Below, one piece after another: positions 43,023-54,122 of a stretch of DNA of 64,000 nt. Source of the stretch: Chelydra serpentina (taxonomy: Eukaryota > Chordata > Testudines > Chelydridae); the NCBI GenBank assembly GCA_037349315.1, contig JBAIAC010000040.1, positions 10,558,001 through 10,622,000 of the forward strand. The letters are read 5' to 3'. The position numbers and the translations under genes are program-made. Every line of letters begins with the position of its first letter. Position 1 is the first letter of the stretch. Under the pieces are notes generated by a model. It had not been told where the DNA came from. It did no database searches and saw only the letters and a list, made by a program, of their open reading frames with translations.

Positions 43023-45567
43023 TTTCTATACCCATCATCATCAAGGACTGAACTTGAGATAACCAGACGCAAGAGCATAAGTCTCTACAACTTGAGATAG
43101 AACCCTTCTTTGGCAGTAGTAGCAGATCCAGAGGACATGAGTCATGCACTGTCTGAACAGTGGGTTACATAAGCAATTGTCATAGTGGTCATAGGAATAT
43201 TATGCATTTATAAATGGTAGGGGAGGGACCCAAGAAAAAAACTCTCTCTAAGAAGTTGTTGGTCCACTTTATGAAAGAGTTTGAGAACTTCTGATTTCAG
43301 AAAAACATACATTTTTGGTAAATTCACTAGACAGTGTAACATAACACTTTTTGCATATAGCAAGAACTGACACAAACCCTGGATGTTATTTTTTTCCATA
43401 GTCCACGGTACTATCTTTTCGTTCACTTGTATTACAACTATTCCACATTATTACATGATGAAAATTTGATTGCCAACAGTAAGGCACAGTCCACCCAAGA
43501 CAATAGTCCTTGCCCCAAGGCTAGCATCAAGTATTATTCTGGAACATAACATGGTATATCCATCAGTCACTCTCTCCCTCTCCACTCCAGTGGGCTCAAT
43601 AGGATTAATGGAAACAGAAATCCCATATGTGACTATGGTCCCTTTGACATGAGAGTTAGAGCTATGCTGATCCTAACAGCAAGCAGGGATGTAGCACTGT
43701 TTCTATAAAACCGCTTATTCCTACCTCTGAAAACAAAATTGAGCTATTTTGTATCAGGGATTGGGCCACAGACTATGTTTTAACCATGGTTTGGAACTGT
43801 AGTGCAGACAGGAGTTGAAACCTTCTAATTGGGGCAGGCCCGTATTCATTGATGGATATTTCCCTGCATATTTTAATGAAGAAGGGACTGCATACAATTA
43901 CATTCATTATAGTCTCAGTATAATGAAGGCTAGGTAGAAGGAGATGAAAGGGGGCATATGTACCCCAACATATACGTCTGAACTCTATCAAACAAATGAA
44001 TGACACAATAGACCTTATGTTTTGCAACTCATTTACATTTCAATATCCCGCAGATCACCGTCCCCTCTGCTGACTGTGCCCAAAGGATGTGCTTTCAACT
44101 TGGTTACAATCTGTTCCATTCTGTTCCAGATTCAATTTATATTAGTTTTAAATATCTGTAGGCTTCTATGCAACTTTCAGAATCAGGGAGGATTACCATG
44201 TTGCCTTTGGGTACTTAGTTGAAATGGAGCATATTGCTATTAATATTATTATGATTCTGTTGCTTTAGGCTCCATTAGGTTGCCTTTGGGGTTCTTATTC
44301 TTAAGAAAGGATTGAATTACAGACTCCTTTTTACCAGGGAAGAAACTATTATTATTTTTATTTGCATGCCTCATTTAGGGAAATGTCAATATGGCAAAAA
44401 TTTACAGACAGGACTTTGGCTCATCACACACTGAGTAGACTATTTAGCCTCAAGTGATTCTTTTACGAGTAGAAGAAAACTGCTTAATATTTTTATTGCA
44501 CTTTATACTTACAAAGCAGTGTGCCATAGCCAAGTTAAGGGCTGTAGTGTAGCTGCCAAGTTTTGTGCAGCTCTGTGTGATATGTCTCGTGGATGAGAGA
44601 GTCACTGATATCCACCCCGAAACATGAGCTGCCTCAAGCAGTGACAGGGACGGGTCATGAAGCTGCACAACAAATGGCAGCTGTGGCTAGGGGCTGGAGG
44701 GCATCTGGGGGTGCTAGGTTAGGTGGGAAGTCAGATGCAGGTGGCGGCTGGGAGAGTCTTAGGCCACTACTGGGTCCCCTCACCTTCTGGCTCCACTGAC
44801 TACAGCCAGCCTTCTCCTCCCAACTGAGGAGAGGAGAATTAAAGGGATTTTGAGGGTGGGGAGAAAAGAGAAACTGTACCTGCCTTGTTAATTCCTGTCT
44901 CACAATGAGCGAAGCAAGTTGCACCTGGAAAGGAAGAAGAAAAAAAGCAGTAGGAGACATACACCCCAGCAAAAGGAGTGTGGGGGCACATATGATGTTC
45001 TCCTAGGGCAATAAAGGTTTTAAGGCTGACACTGAGGGTGGTTCGTAAGAAACTCTCTCCCACACAAACACACAGGTAGGCAGAGCGAAGAGAGCTGCTA
45101 ACCAGGAACTTATTTAAGGACATCAAGATTACCCTCCCTGTAGGGGGGAAATAAAACAGTGACTCTCTTGACTTAGCAGAACTGTGACTAACCCTGGGAG
45201 AATGGTTAGAGATGAGGGCAGTGATGGCATCACACCACACAACAGCCTGCCACTGGATCAGGAATGGACACTGCTGACAAATGGAACACAAGGATCAAAC
45301 CCAGACACAATGCGTAGCTTTGTCCTAGCAAGACTGTACCTACTGGAGAGGGCCTATCTCCTTTTTACACTTTGGCAATACTCATCTAGTTTGTTATGCC
45401 AATAGAATCTGATTGAATAGAAGTGAATGTGCCATTACATATATATATTCCACCATTGAGCTAATATGGGGCTAAAATTTCCCAAATAGCAGCAACCACA
45501 AAATATACAAGTGCCATCTACCACTTGCATATGCAAATTGTACGTCCAAGCATGTCCTTGCAGATTT
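43023..45567. other. unclassified non-coding DNA
   Basis: No exon recognised. The 150-residue minus frame at 44839-45291 lacks domains and overlaps other frames. A short (AT)n tract lies near 45438-45448. Confidence 0.4.
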
Positions 45568-45644
45568 CCTGCTTTGAGCAGGGGGTTGGACTAGATGACC
45601 TCCTGAGGTCCCTTCCAACCCCAAGATTCTATGATTCTATGATT
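45568..45644 (+). mobile_element. CR1 LINE 3' end
   Basis: 'cctgctttgagcagggggtt', 'ggactagatgacctcctgag' and 'gtcccttccaaccccaag' lead into ATTCTATGATTCTATGATT, the CR1 tail. Only the last 80 bases are present. Confidence 0.92.
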
Positions 45645-46723
45645 TAAGTATTAATTGTACATGCAGTTGAATCATTTTCATGCCAAGGACATGCTCTGGG
45701 CATGAAGCTACCTAGTTGTGGGGGCACAGAACATATTTTTCAGAGCCCAGTTTGAAAGCGACCTGTAGGATTTGGATATTACCATATAAGATTACTCACT
45801 AGGTGAGGGAAACCCTTCTGTGCTTTGGGTAAATTTTAGAAGTAGTTTATGATGATGGCTTTTGCAGGATGTTTCAGGAAAACGTTACAAATCTCTCACT
45901 TTTTTGAAAGCTCCCTCACAGCCTGACAGCCTAGTATATAGTAGATTCTCAAAGACAGTTTGATTTGAAAACATGATTTAACTCTCTCCCCCACACCCCC
46001 CCAAAAGTCATATGTTCTCACTATAACTGACCCGTAGAAGATTTTATCTCAATCCATCCTTTTGTCCTGAGGTGTTGCCCTTGTGCCCCCTCTCCAGCAT
46101 CACCCTGCTACTCTACACTTCAGTGGCAAAATCCACCAGAGGTTTTTGCCACTTTAGATAGCACATGAAGGGGAACTTTTTTTTTTTTTTTTTTTACAAA
46201 AAACTAAAACCCTATCACACTGAAAGCCAAATGTTTGCTGGGATGTAGGTTCAAAGCACGTTTGGAAAACTGATCCCTTGAGTAGATATGTTTGTTATGG
46301 TGTTTGGCCTTAGGATTTAAAAGGATTTACATCTAAGCAGTTGTTTTACTGCAAGTATGTGACTTGAGGCCTCAGGTGTGAAAATCCTTTGATAAAGGGG
46401 ACTTGTGTGTGTCAGATAGGAGTAAAAAGGATTACCACTAATGGGAGTTGAGGGGTGGGGGGCAAGGGAAGGATATAGACAAAAATCCACCAAGTTTAAG
46501 GCAAGCAAATGCTTGGGACATGGGAGTGATGAGACACTACAAAGGCCCTTGAACTTCTTGTGCTATGTACACTCATGGTATCCCGGACAAACCCAGAAGG
46601 AGCTGGATGCCAAGCTGTGGCGTGAGGCGCTCTCCATCTGAACTGGTGAGGCCATGCATGAGCGTACTGATGAAAACTCCTGTAGACTTAAACATATTTC
46701 TCTAGCTGATTGAACTTGGCATT
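45645..46723. other. unclassified, with poly-T tract
   Basis: A run of 19 T occurs at 46177-46195. No gene recognised. Confidence 0.4.
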
Positions 46724-46922
46724 GACATTTATTATTTGTCTGGCAGTAGCACCTAGCAGCCCCAGTCATGGGCCAAGACCTCACAGTGCTAGCTGCTGGA
46801 TAAACACTAAGAATCAAAGAGTTTATAATCTAAATGTAAGACAAAAGACAGCAGCTGGATACAGACAGGCAGATGGGGAAGTACAAGGAAACAATGAGAA
46901 TATCGGTCAGCATGATAGCCTT
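46724..46922. mobile_element. MIR/L2-type tail, longest copy here
   Basis: 'gtctggcagtagcacctagc', 'agccccagtcatgggccaag', 'gagtttataatctaaatgta' and 'caaggaaacaatgagaatat' give the longest version of this dispersed family in the window, about 200 bases on the reversed strand. Confidence 0.65.
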
Positions 46923-48458
46923 CGGATTCAGCACACCAGCTGCTTGCCCGGTTGTCAAGTTTTTTGTAGGCACCATAGAAGGGAACATTTTAAGGGAATA
47001 ATGAGGTGGCTTTGCAGATATTTATGGGTACCAAGCATGAGGGGGAACATGGGAAAGAGCATGAAGGTGCTTGTTTGAAAATATAACAAATGGGCAATGG
47101 AGGTTGGCTGATCAGAAGCAGAAGTCAGTATCTCCTTAGTGAATGACAGATAATACATAGGGGAGGAGGAGATAGGTAGTGAAGGGCAAGTAGTTTATGT
47201 ATGATGCAGAAAAGTGAACCAGTGGAGGGATGAAAAGAGATGGGTGGCATCTTCAAAGTGATGCACGAGGACATTCTGGCACCATGTGCCATGATTCACA
47301 TTTCCGCCGGTTGTGGACTATATACTCCAGCCATTCATGTGGTGCTACCAATAATAAAACAAGCAAGCTGTTATTCTTTGAACTAAAGGTGTGAATGGAA
47401 TCTTCAATGCCGTTTGCACGTACACTTGCTCATGTTAGAACTTTACAGAAAGGACAGCCCGCAGATTCTCAAGAAAGAATACACCATGTTTTCTAGGAAT
47501 ATTAGTTCACATTTTTAAATGAGTTTGCTTCAGCCATATTTGCCCCCATTTTTGTAGTTGTTTCTTGAGATCCCTGAAGTGTTCCCACTTCCTGGTGGGA
47601 ATGTTTGATCCATCTCCCACTCCTCTAGTTCAGATGCTAAATACACAGAAGGGGCCTATTTTCTAGTTCTCTGTTAGGTGCTTGTGGGAGGAATGTTCCC
47701 TGATCAGACGCTGTGCGAGAATTCAGCCATGTTGGGCTGACACCCCACAAGATATTGGTGCTGTTGAATCCAGCCTGGATATGGCTTTGAATCCAAACTT
47801 TCTTAATCATCATCCAAATGCTGAATTAAAGCTAGCTATAGATTATTAACAGGCAGAGTGTCAGGGCTGGTGCTAAAAGGCCCAATCATATACACAGTGC
47901 ATGGACCATGTAGCTGAGCTTTGCCCTGGGGTAATCTTCAGGGGGTCTATGGGAATCAATCCTCTGCCCCCAGACCACACAGCAGCCGAGCTCCTGCTAA
48001 TATAGCCTTAGGGCCACTGCACTTCTCCCCTCCCCCTCCCGCACCACGTGGAAAGGGAAAGGAGACCTAGGTGTTTTTATCGTGCTCACCACTATTGCAT
48101 CTGAGCATAGTTGCTGATCCACCCAAAATCCTCTCCTGCATGTTTGGGCAAAAAGGTTCCCCACCCATTGACATTCAATGCCGGCAATGCCGGCATTCTA
48201 CTCCTCCTGTATTAGCTCCCCAAATAGCACACTGACCACAGAGTGAAACTACTACACCTGTCCTGAGGCCCTCTACTCCCATGGTAAGTTGGGAGAGATG
48301 TGTATTATTCCCCTGTACCCCAAGAAAGTTATACATTTCTGTCCTCCATCCCCACATACTCAGAAAGCTTCTTCTAAGCCAGTGTTCACTGTAAGAAGAA
48401 CTACACTTTGCACACTGTCAGGAACTGAAACAACTTGGGAAAATCATGCTTCTCTACA
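46923..48458. other. unclassified non-coding DNA
   Basis: No gene or repeat family recognised. Confidence 0.4.
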
Positions 48459-48587
48459 GAGAGACAAGGCGGATGAGGTAATATCTGTTATTGGACCAAC
48501 TTCTGTTGGAGAGAGAGACAAGCTTTCAAGCTTACACAGAGCTCTTCTGGTTTGGGAAACTAACTCAGAGTGTCACTGCTAAATAAA
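48459..48587 (-). mobile_element. Penelope-like element end, family 2
   Basis: 'gagacaaggcggatgaggta', 'tattggaccaacttctgttg', 'gagagacaagctttcaagct', 'tacacagagctcttctggtt' match a very common vertebrate repeat. On the minus strand the middle reads AGAAGAG-CTCTGTGTA-AGCTTGAAAGC, which is a decayed hammerhead-like arrangement: box, GAGCT/AGCTT helix, GAAA. The right part is joined to the R2-like fragment that begins near 48588. Confidence 0.6.
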
Positions 48588-49109
48588 AGGTGGAACAGTG
48601 ATACGCTACCCCACATCTTGTATAGCTGCAAGCCCCATTCCAGAGCCTGGCAGCTGCGCCACAATGCTGTCCAAGATTGCCTAGTCAGCGCCATCCTGCC
48701 ACCTGTGGGGAAGGTGGCCGTGAACTCCACCATCCCTGGAATGGACAGCCAACTGTGACCAGACATAGTCATCACCAAAGAGGAATAGAAGACGATAGTC
48801 ATGGTGGACATCACAGTTCCCTTTGAAAACAGGATCCTGGCCTTCCGTGACGCCTGATTTCGAAAGCTGGAGAAATACGCCCCTCTGGGTGACACCTTGA
48901 GAGCTAGGGATTAGGAGGTTCAAACACACACTCTGATAGTTGGAGCCCTGGGCGAATGGAATCCCAGTAATGAGTTAGTGTTGCGGGAATGGGGAATCGG
49001 TCAGCTCTACTCTTGGCTGATGCTGCAACGTATGGTACCGGGCGCCATCAGGTTGAGGGACATCTATTTAGAACACATCACCGGACATCGGCAATACCAG
49101 GAGAGATGA
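48588..49109 (+). pseudogene. R2-like retrotransposon endonuclease fragment
   Basis: One frame runs from 48588 to the TGA at 49107-49109 with no frameshift but four in-frame stops (48756 TGA, 48786 TAG, 48855 TGA, 48912 TAG). In order it reads 'TLPHILYSC' with 'LRHNAVQDCL' (the zinc-binding C..H..C part), 'PDIVI' and 'VDITVPFENR', then 'LIVGALGEWNPSNE', and ends 'RDIYLEHITGHRQYQ'. This is the C-terminal end of non-LTR retrotransposons that use a restriction-like endonuclease (R2/R4/NeSL/Hero group). The catalytic pattern PD-X14-D is still present (D at codons 48762 and 48807). The reverse transcriptase part is missing, so it is a 5'-truncated dead copy. Confidence 0.85.
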
Positions 49110-49466
49110 GCTGGAGTGATGTTGAGAAGCGAAGTCTTGAAAGTAACTGGAATATTTCTGTGATGGATGGTATCTACTGAGGGACAACGTATCCTAAATG
49201 CTCAACTACTGAGAGACAATCTATACTCATTACTATATTTGCTTTCCATGACCAGCTTTTAGTATAAACTTTTATGAGTGATGTACCCAAATATTTGGAT
49301 GCTAATATCTAAACTGTAGTATCATTACATTTATTAACGTAAATTTGGGTTATTTATTGCAGATTATGTATTATACTTATTTTATAACTTTTAAACCAAA
49401 CTTAGTACTTTTGGATAATTTAAGCACTATACCCAGATGTACAGACACTCTTTCCTTAACCTGTGT
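49110..49466. other. AT-rich DNA after the retrotransposon
   Basis: This may include the 3' untranslated region of the R2-like copy; I cannot set its end. 'tactgagggacaacgtatcc' and 'tactgagagacaatctatac' (49172 and 49206) form an imperfect short direct repeat of about 34-base period. Confidence 0.4.
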
Positions 49467-49694
49467 AAGGAGGCGGCCCCCGCTTGCTCTCAGCTCGCCC
49501 GGCTGGTGCTGGCTGCTCCTCATGCGGGCCGGGCTCTGGACCGCAGGCCGCACTAGGCGCTGTGCAGGCAGGGGGCGGGGATTTGGGGAAGGAGCGGAGC
49601 CGGGGGGGTGGAGTTGGGGCATGGCCGGGGGTGGACTTGGGGTGGGGGCGGGGCGCGAGCACCCACGGGCGCCGACAAAAGTCGGCACCTATTC
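49467..49694. mobile_element. GC-rich element related to 19.67-kb repeat
   Basis: The right part 'gagcacccacgggcgccgac' with 'gtcggcacctatt' is the inverted end of the family at 19668-19760. The whole segment is CpG-rich in an AT-rich neighbourhood. GTAAGGAG at the left edge (49466-49473) and CTCCTTAC at the right (49694-49701) are exact inverse copies, which may be part of the terminal repeats. The open frames inside are GC artefacts. Confidence 0.5.
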
Positions 49695-49701
49695 TCCTTA
49701 C

Positions 49702-50890
49702 CTTGAGTAATATATAATGGGACACATTTTAATACCCTGAGCAGAGGAACAAAAGGGCTAGCAGCTAACAGCAATATAGCCCAATACTTTCACTTCAGAG
49801 TTCATTAGGGTATGGGAGGGAGAGGGAAGAAGGGGAAGGGAATGGACTATGAAAGACTGTGGTCTCAAAAGACTCATTTATACGAAGGCCCGTATCTGCC
49901 CATTACACTTCCAAGGTGGCATAAAGGGGCCTTAGTATAAATGAAAATCAGGCCCTATGTGTCTTTTCTGACTATTTCTATAGCCTATATCTATTAATTA
50001 TACAAACATCTAGAGTAATATACATTGTACACCCATGAATTCCATTGACATTTGCTTCAGCCTGGTAAGCCATCTGGCCTCTAAGCACCAACTTTTGCAC
50101 GTGGCTCCAATGGACTCAAGTCACAGATGGGCACTGCTGATGGAAAGTGTCACTCAGTCTATGTAGCGTGCACTTATTATCCTGGTTTGGAGAAAGAGCA
50201 TTAACCCTCCTGCAGCAGGAAACACTCAGCTTCCCTTCATCCTTTAAAATAATCAAACAACTGGGAATTAGGGCACTGCAAGTTATTCTACCATTGCTGT
50301 GATGGCAACATTCATGAGCCTGCTTTTTAGAAGTGCTGTGCACCCTCACTTCCCAAAGATCACAAGCTTCTTGGCGTAAGAGCCATGACTTCTTGCCTAG
50401 GATTGCACAGCACAGTGTGGGCACAATCACAAATAAGTTGCAGGTGCTTAGTTGCTCTGAAAGAGTCAGGACATTCGCCTCCTGATAGGAAGCTTCTCAG
50501 ATGTGTCTTATACCATAATAAACCCACTGTCAAAGTGTATGGATGTCTTGTGGTATATCGTTGGGATACACAGTCTGTATTTTTAACAGACTGAAGGAAG
50601 TAGAACATTATTCATGACATTTCATATACTATAGAAATAGACCCAGAGCTGCCTTGCTGGATAACCATTGTATAAATTGGCAAATGGGTGTTAGGGAGTC
50701 AAGATAAGCCCCAGAACTTCAACAGAAGGGCATTTAGGAATGAAGGTGCAATGAAGACCAACCTTACTTTCTTTACATGGCTGCATAGGAAGCATCAGGG
50801 AGCTTTAGGCAAGGACAATGATCAAAAGGGCAGAAGTGAAACACGCAAAAAGACATAAGCTGCAACAGAGCCCTTGAGGCTATTGACATT
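49702..50890. other. unclassified non-coding DNA
   Basis: No gene or repeat recognised. Purine-rich GGGAGAGGG tract near 49815-49845. Confidence 0.4.
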
Positions 50891-51297
50891 AGAGCTGGTC
50901 AGGAATTTTGCATCAGAAATGATGATTCGTCAAAACACGTAGAAATGAATCTGTTTTGACTAAACTTTGGTCAGGAAGGTTTTTGACAGCAAGGATGGAA
51001 TTTCTGGTTAAAATCAGAGACAGACTCACAATGGAATAGCCCAGTGTTTAGGGCACTCACCTGAGTGCTGGGATACCCTGGTTCAGAGCAGGGACTGTAA
51101 TCTCAGTCTCCCATATCCCAGATGAGTGCTCTAGCCACTGGGCTATTAGCTAGTCTGGGGTCTCTCTTGCTCATACTTTTTTTTTGGCAGGACAAAAGTT
51201 TCAAAAGGTCTCCGTTTCATTCTGCTGCAGAACAAAAAACAAATCCTGAAACTTCAACATTTTATCCTTAAATAATTTTTGTTTTTCAGCCAGTCTT
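50891..51297. mobile_element. AGAGCTGGTC element with tRNA-like modules
   Basis: It begins AGAGCTGGTCAGGAATTTT and ends near 'tttttcagccagtct', a loose inverse. In the middle, 'gcccagtgtttagggcactc' and 'ccctggttcagagcaggg' form a tRNA-like module, mirrored by 'gagtgctctagccactgggc'. The same order is seen at 15626-16060. The 51302-51594 element lies directly against its right end. Confidence 0.55.
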
Positions 51298-51301
51298 AAT
51301 T

Positions 51302-51594
51302 AGACTGACCATATTTCCTTGAGACAAAAACGGGACATTGGGATGGCAAAAACGGGACGGGGAGACGAGGGGCAGCCGCAACAAGCCGCCCCTCGTCTCC
51401 CCGCTCAGCAGCTCGGCGGGGAGACTAGGGGCAGCCGCAACAAGCCAGCGTTCAGTTTTTTACAAAAAAAATAAAAGCTATATATAGTTTATTAAAAACG
51501 GGACAAAACTGACATTTATATTAAAATGACGGGACGGTCGGGAAATATGAAAAAACGGTACTGTCCCGTTTAAAACGGTACGTATGGTCAGCCT
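51302..51594. mobile_element. 293-bp DNA element with 10-bp target duplication
   Basis: AGTCTTAATT is present exactly on both sides (51292-51301 and 51595-51604). The ends are AGACTGACCATA and, inward from the right, AGGCTGACCATA. Both ends have 'acgggac' nearby. The interior has a duplicated block, 'ggggagacgaggggcagccg' and 'ggggagactaggggcagccg', separated by about 60 bases. Its ends resemble the AGGGTGACCAGA termini of the 18275-20471 element, suggesting related families. A duplication of 9-11 bp suggests a Mutator-like element, but TA would also be compatible with a shorter duplication. Confidence 0.8.
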
Positions 51595-51604
51595 AGTCTT
51601 AATT

Positions 51605-52321
51605 AACGTGTTTGGACAGTTTATTTCAGCTCTGGTGGCCAAGTGAAATTTGAGCATGTAATTCTGAATTCCTGAGCTACCAGGACAGAATCTTTACTAG
51701 TAAGAAGGTAACCCACTCCACCCATGATTTTACATAATTTCAAATAGCAAAAAGCCCCCAGAAGCATGGTTGTTACACCAATGACTGAGAAATCCCTGAA
51801 AAGTTCCCATATCCCAGACCAGACAGCTGTTCTAATCATTGTATCTAGCCCTACCGTGTGGTCTGATGTGTGAACTGCAACGTGGTTAACCAAAAGAAGA
51901 AGCCCCCTTTTTGACAAGCTGATGGCTCATTTAGTTGGACTTGTTTTGATCAGTGGTGATAAAACCTCCCCAATAAGATTACATTCATGCTTTCTCCAGC
52001 TATATTTCCTTGTTGAACATTCTGCACAGTGCTATGGAAATTCAAATGTGCATGCTGGTTTGTCACTTACAGTAGCAGTATGTGGAATCATTATAAGTGG
52101 GGTAAGGATCTGAAGAGCTATTCCAGTTATAGGATGAAGGTAACATTTTTGGTTCCCAGACAGCTTCACAGAAAGACATCCATTTCTTTTAAGTATTCCT
52201 TGTTTGACAGCATGTCTTGTATATAGATACTCTTGTGATTACTGGGGTTCTGTTCTTTTCATGTTAAAAAAAGAGTAGCTAACAGAAGGCACACAGATTA
52301 ACAGATCAATACATTACATTA
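51605..52321. other. unclassified non-coding DNA
   Basis: No gene recognised. Confidence 0.4.
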
Positions 52322-52530
52322 CAGAGGAGTGGTGATCCCATGGTTAAAGCATGAGCTTGGGCTGGTGTGAGAGACCTGGGTTCAGTTACCAGATCTGCCT
52401 CAGGTTTCCTGTGTACTCTTGGGCAAGTCACACAGCCTCTGTGTGCCTCAGTTCCCCATCTCACAAGAGGATAAGTACATTAAGGATTGTGGGATGTTCA
52501 GATACTATGGTGATGGGCTCACGATTCAGC
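52322..52530 (+). mobile_element. MIR SINE with tRNA-like head
   Basis: The head shows an A-box-like 'catggttaaagcatgagctt' and B-box-like 'gggttcagttacc', then 'tgggcaagtcacacagcctc', 'gtgcctcagttccccatctc' and 'acaagaggataagtacatta'. The order head-core-tail is that of MIR, and the promoter boxes can still be seen. It is one of the fullest copies here. Confidence 0.75.
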
Positions 52531-53084
52531 TATCAGAGTGGAAATTTCATACTTCTAACACTTTTACTGCATTGCGCTATTCATCTATAGCGCTACATTC
52601 ACTATTCTAGGCATGGGAAACACTGCACACACAACACAGTAAGTTTAACCCTGGGCAGTAAGAGTCCAATTTTGTGAAGTGCAAGTTCCTTCTATTCCTG
52701 TTGGCCTCAGTGGAGTAGATGGTGCTTAATGCCTTGCAGGATTGGGCCCTTAATACCTAGTTGTTTCCCCACAGAGGAAGCAGATTGAGGTGACATCTAA
52801 TCTGGGTTGTATTATAGAACTGAAGTTCTTATTTGGTAGAGTTTACGTGCAGTATGAAAGAGGAACTGAAATCTGATTAAATTATGTAGGAGGGGAGAAG
52901 TTAGAGGTCACTTAAAGCTTACTTTGTACAGTAGTCTTACAGTATTTACATGTCGGTACATTTACTATATATCCAAGGGCTGTCCATGTCTGCATGGACC
53001 GTCTAGACAGACGTATTGATTCTCCATAGAACATGCATAGAATGGACAGAGAGAAAACAAAATTTCCTGAATTAGTTTTATTGT
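52531..53084. other. unclassified non-coding DNA
   Basis: No feature recognised. Confidence 0.35.
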
Positions 53085-53190
53085 AGTAGTGTCTGGAAGC
53101 CCCCTGACCAAGATCAGAGCCCTATTATATTAAACGCTACACGAACAAATAGTATACCATAATCCCTGTCCCGAAGACTTTACAATCAAA
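53085..53190. mobile_element. MIR/L2-type tail fragment
   Basis: 'tattgtagtagtgtctggaa', 'gccccctgaccaagatcaga' and 'gaagactttacaatcaaaga' match the family at 46724-46922. Confidence 0.55.
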
Positions 53191-53194
53191 GAAA

Positions 53195-53335
53195 AGACAA
53201 ACGAAGCATTAGTATCCCCGTTTTTACAAATGGAGAACCAAGGCAGAGAGAGATTTAGTCAATAATTTGCCCAAAGTCACAGAGTCTGTGGCAGAGTCAG
53301 GAATTGAACCCAGTCTAATGCCTTAAATCACAACA
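53195..53335 (-). mobile_element. MIR SINE fragment
   Basis: 'acaaatggagaaccaaggca', 'tttgcccaaagtcacagagt' and 'gtcaggaattgaacccagtc' are reversed MIR. It directly follows the previous fragment, as expected if both belong to one composite element. Confidence 0.7.
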
Positions 53336-53490
53336 CCATCCTTCCTTAACACTTTTCCATTAACATGCCTCCAACCTACTGTGGAGGGCATGTGGCATAA
53401 GCGACCATTAGGGAGTCAAAAGATAATCCAGTCCCCATGCTCATTTCATCCATGCACTCTCAGCTGGTATTAAATGACTGTGTGTACAAT

Positions 53491-53600
53491 GAGAGAGACA
53501 AGGTGGGTGAAGCAATATCTTTTATTGGACCAGCTTTTGTTGGTAAGAGAGACGCCCTTTCAAGCCACACAGAGTTCTTCCTTTCCCAGACCTGAAGAAC
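53491..53600 (-). mobile_element. Penelope-like element end, family 2
   Basis: 'gagacaaggtgggtgaagca', 'tattggaccagcttttgttg', 'cgccctttcaagccacacag', then 'agttcttcctttcccagacc'. On the minus strand the hammerhead-like portion is decayed (the first box is interrupted). It has the same orientation as the copies at 29753 and 48459. Confidence 0.6.
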
Positions 53601-53974
53601 TCCTAGCATCACAGCAAAATACCAAGTGTGTGCAATGTCATAGGGAGCTGGATGAAGATAACTAAACAGCCATCTGACGGTAACTACTTCCGTTTCTACT
53701 GACCAAGGTTGAAATCAACCCAATGATCTAGAGGTGAAAGACTCCTTATCCTCATCACCAATCCCATAGCCTCTCAGGTGCCCAGACAGTGCATTTTTGG
53801 TAGTATTTTATATTCTAAAATTTAGTCTTGCATACAATGCTGTCTCTCTGACCATGGTGCCTTCTGCTGCAATTGGCAGTGGAATGATCTTAATGTCTGA
53901 AGCTACTCGTCTTAATGAGCTACTAGGAAAGTTATCTATTTTGTCTATGCTTGCAGGAAAGTGGTATCATTTAT
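53601..53974. other. unclassified non-coding DNA
   Basis: No feature recognised. Confidence 0.35.
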
Positions 53975-54122
53975 GCCCTGATCCTACAAAGATTTACACC
54001 CAGGCTTAACTTTACACTTAATTCAGACTAAATGAATACCCACTGATTTTAATAGGACTACCTTCCATACAAAGTTAAGCACATGCTTAAATCTTTACAA
54101 AAAATAAGGGCTTGATCCTGCA
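53975..54122. repeat. old foldback repeat ('gatcctacaaag' family)
   Basis: 'gccctgatcctacaaagatt' and 'tacacccaggcttaacttta' on the left are mirrored by 'caaagttaagcacatgctta' and 'aatctttacaaaaaataagg' on the right. The centre is 'cccactgattttaataggac', the 'cattgacttcaatggga' type core. It is related to 11796-11935. Confidence 0.65.

Noticed and set aside
44839..45291. 150-residue minus-strand frame
   Set aside because: No domain, no conserved motif and no plausible splice context; competing frames overlap it.
48989..49180. 63-residue open frame
   Set aside because: It is a different reading phase of the R2-like fragment, whose true frame ends at 49109.
52322..52400. tRNA gene
   Set aside because: The boxes are followed by a MIR core, so it is the head of a SINE.
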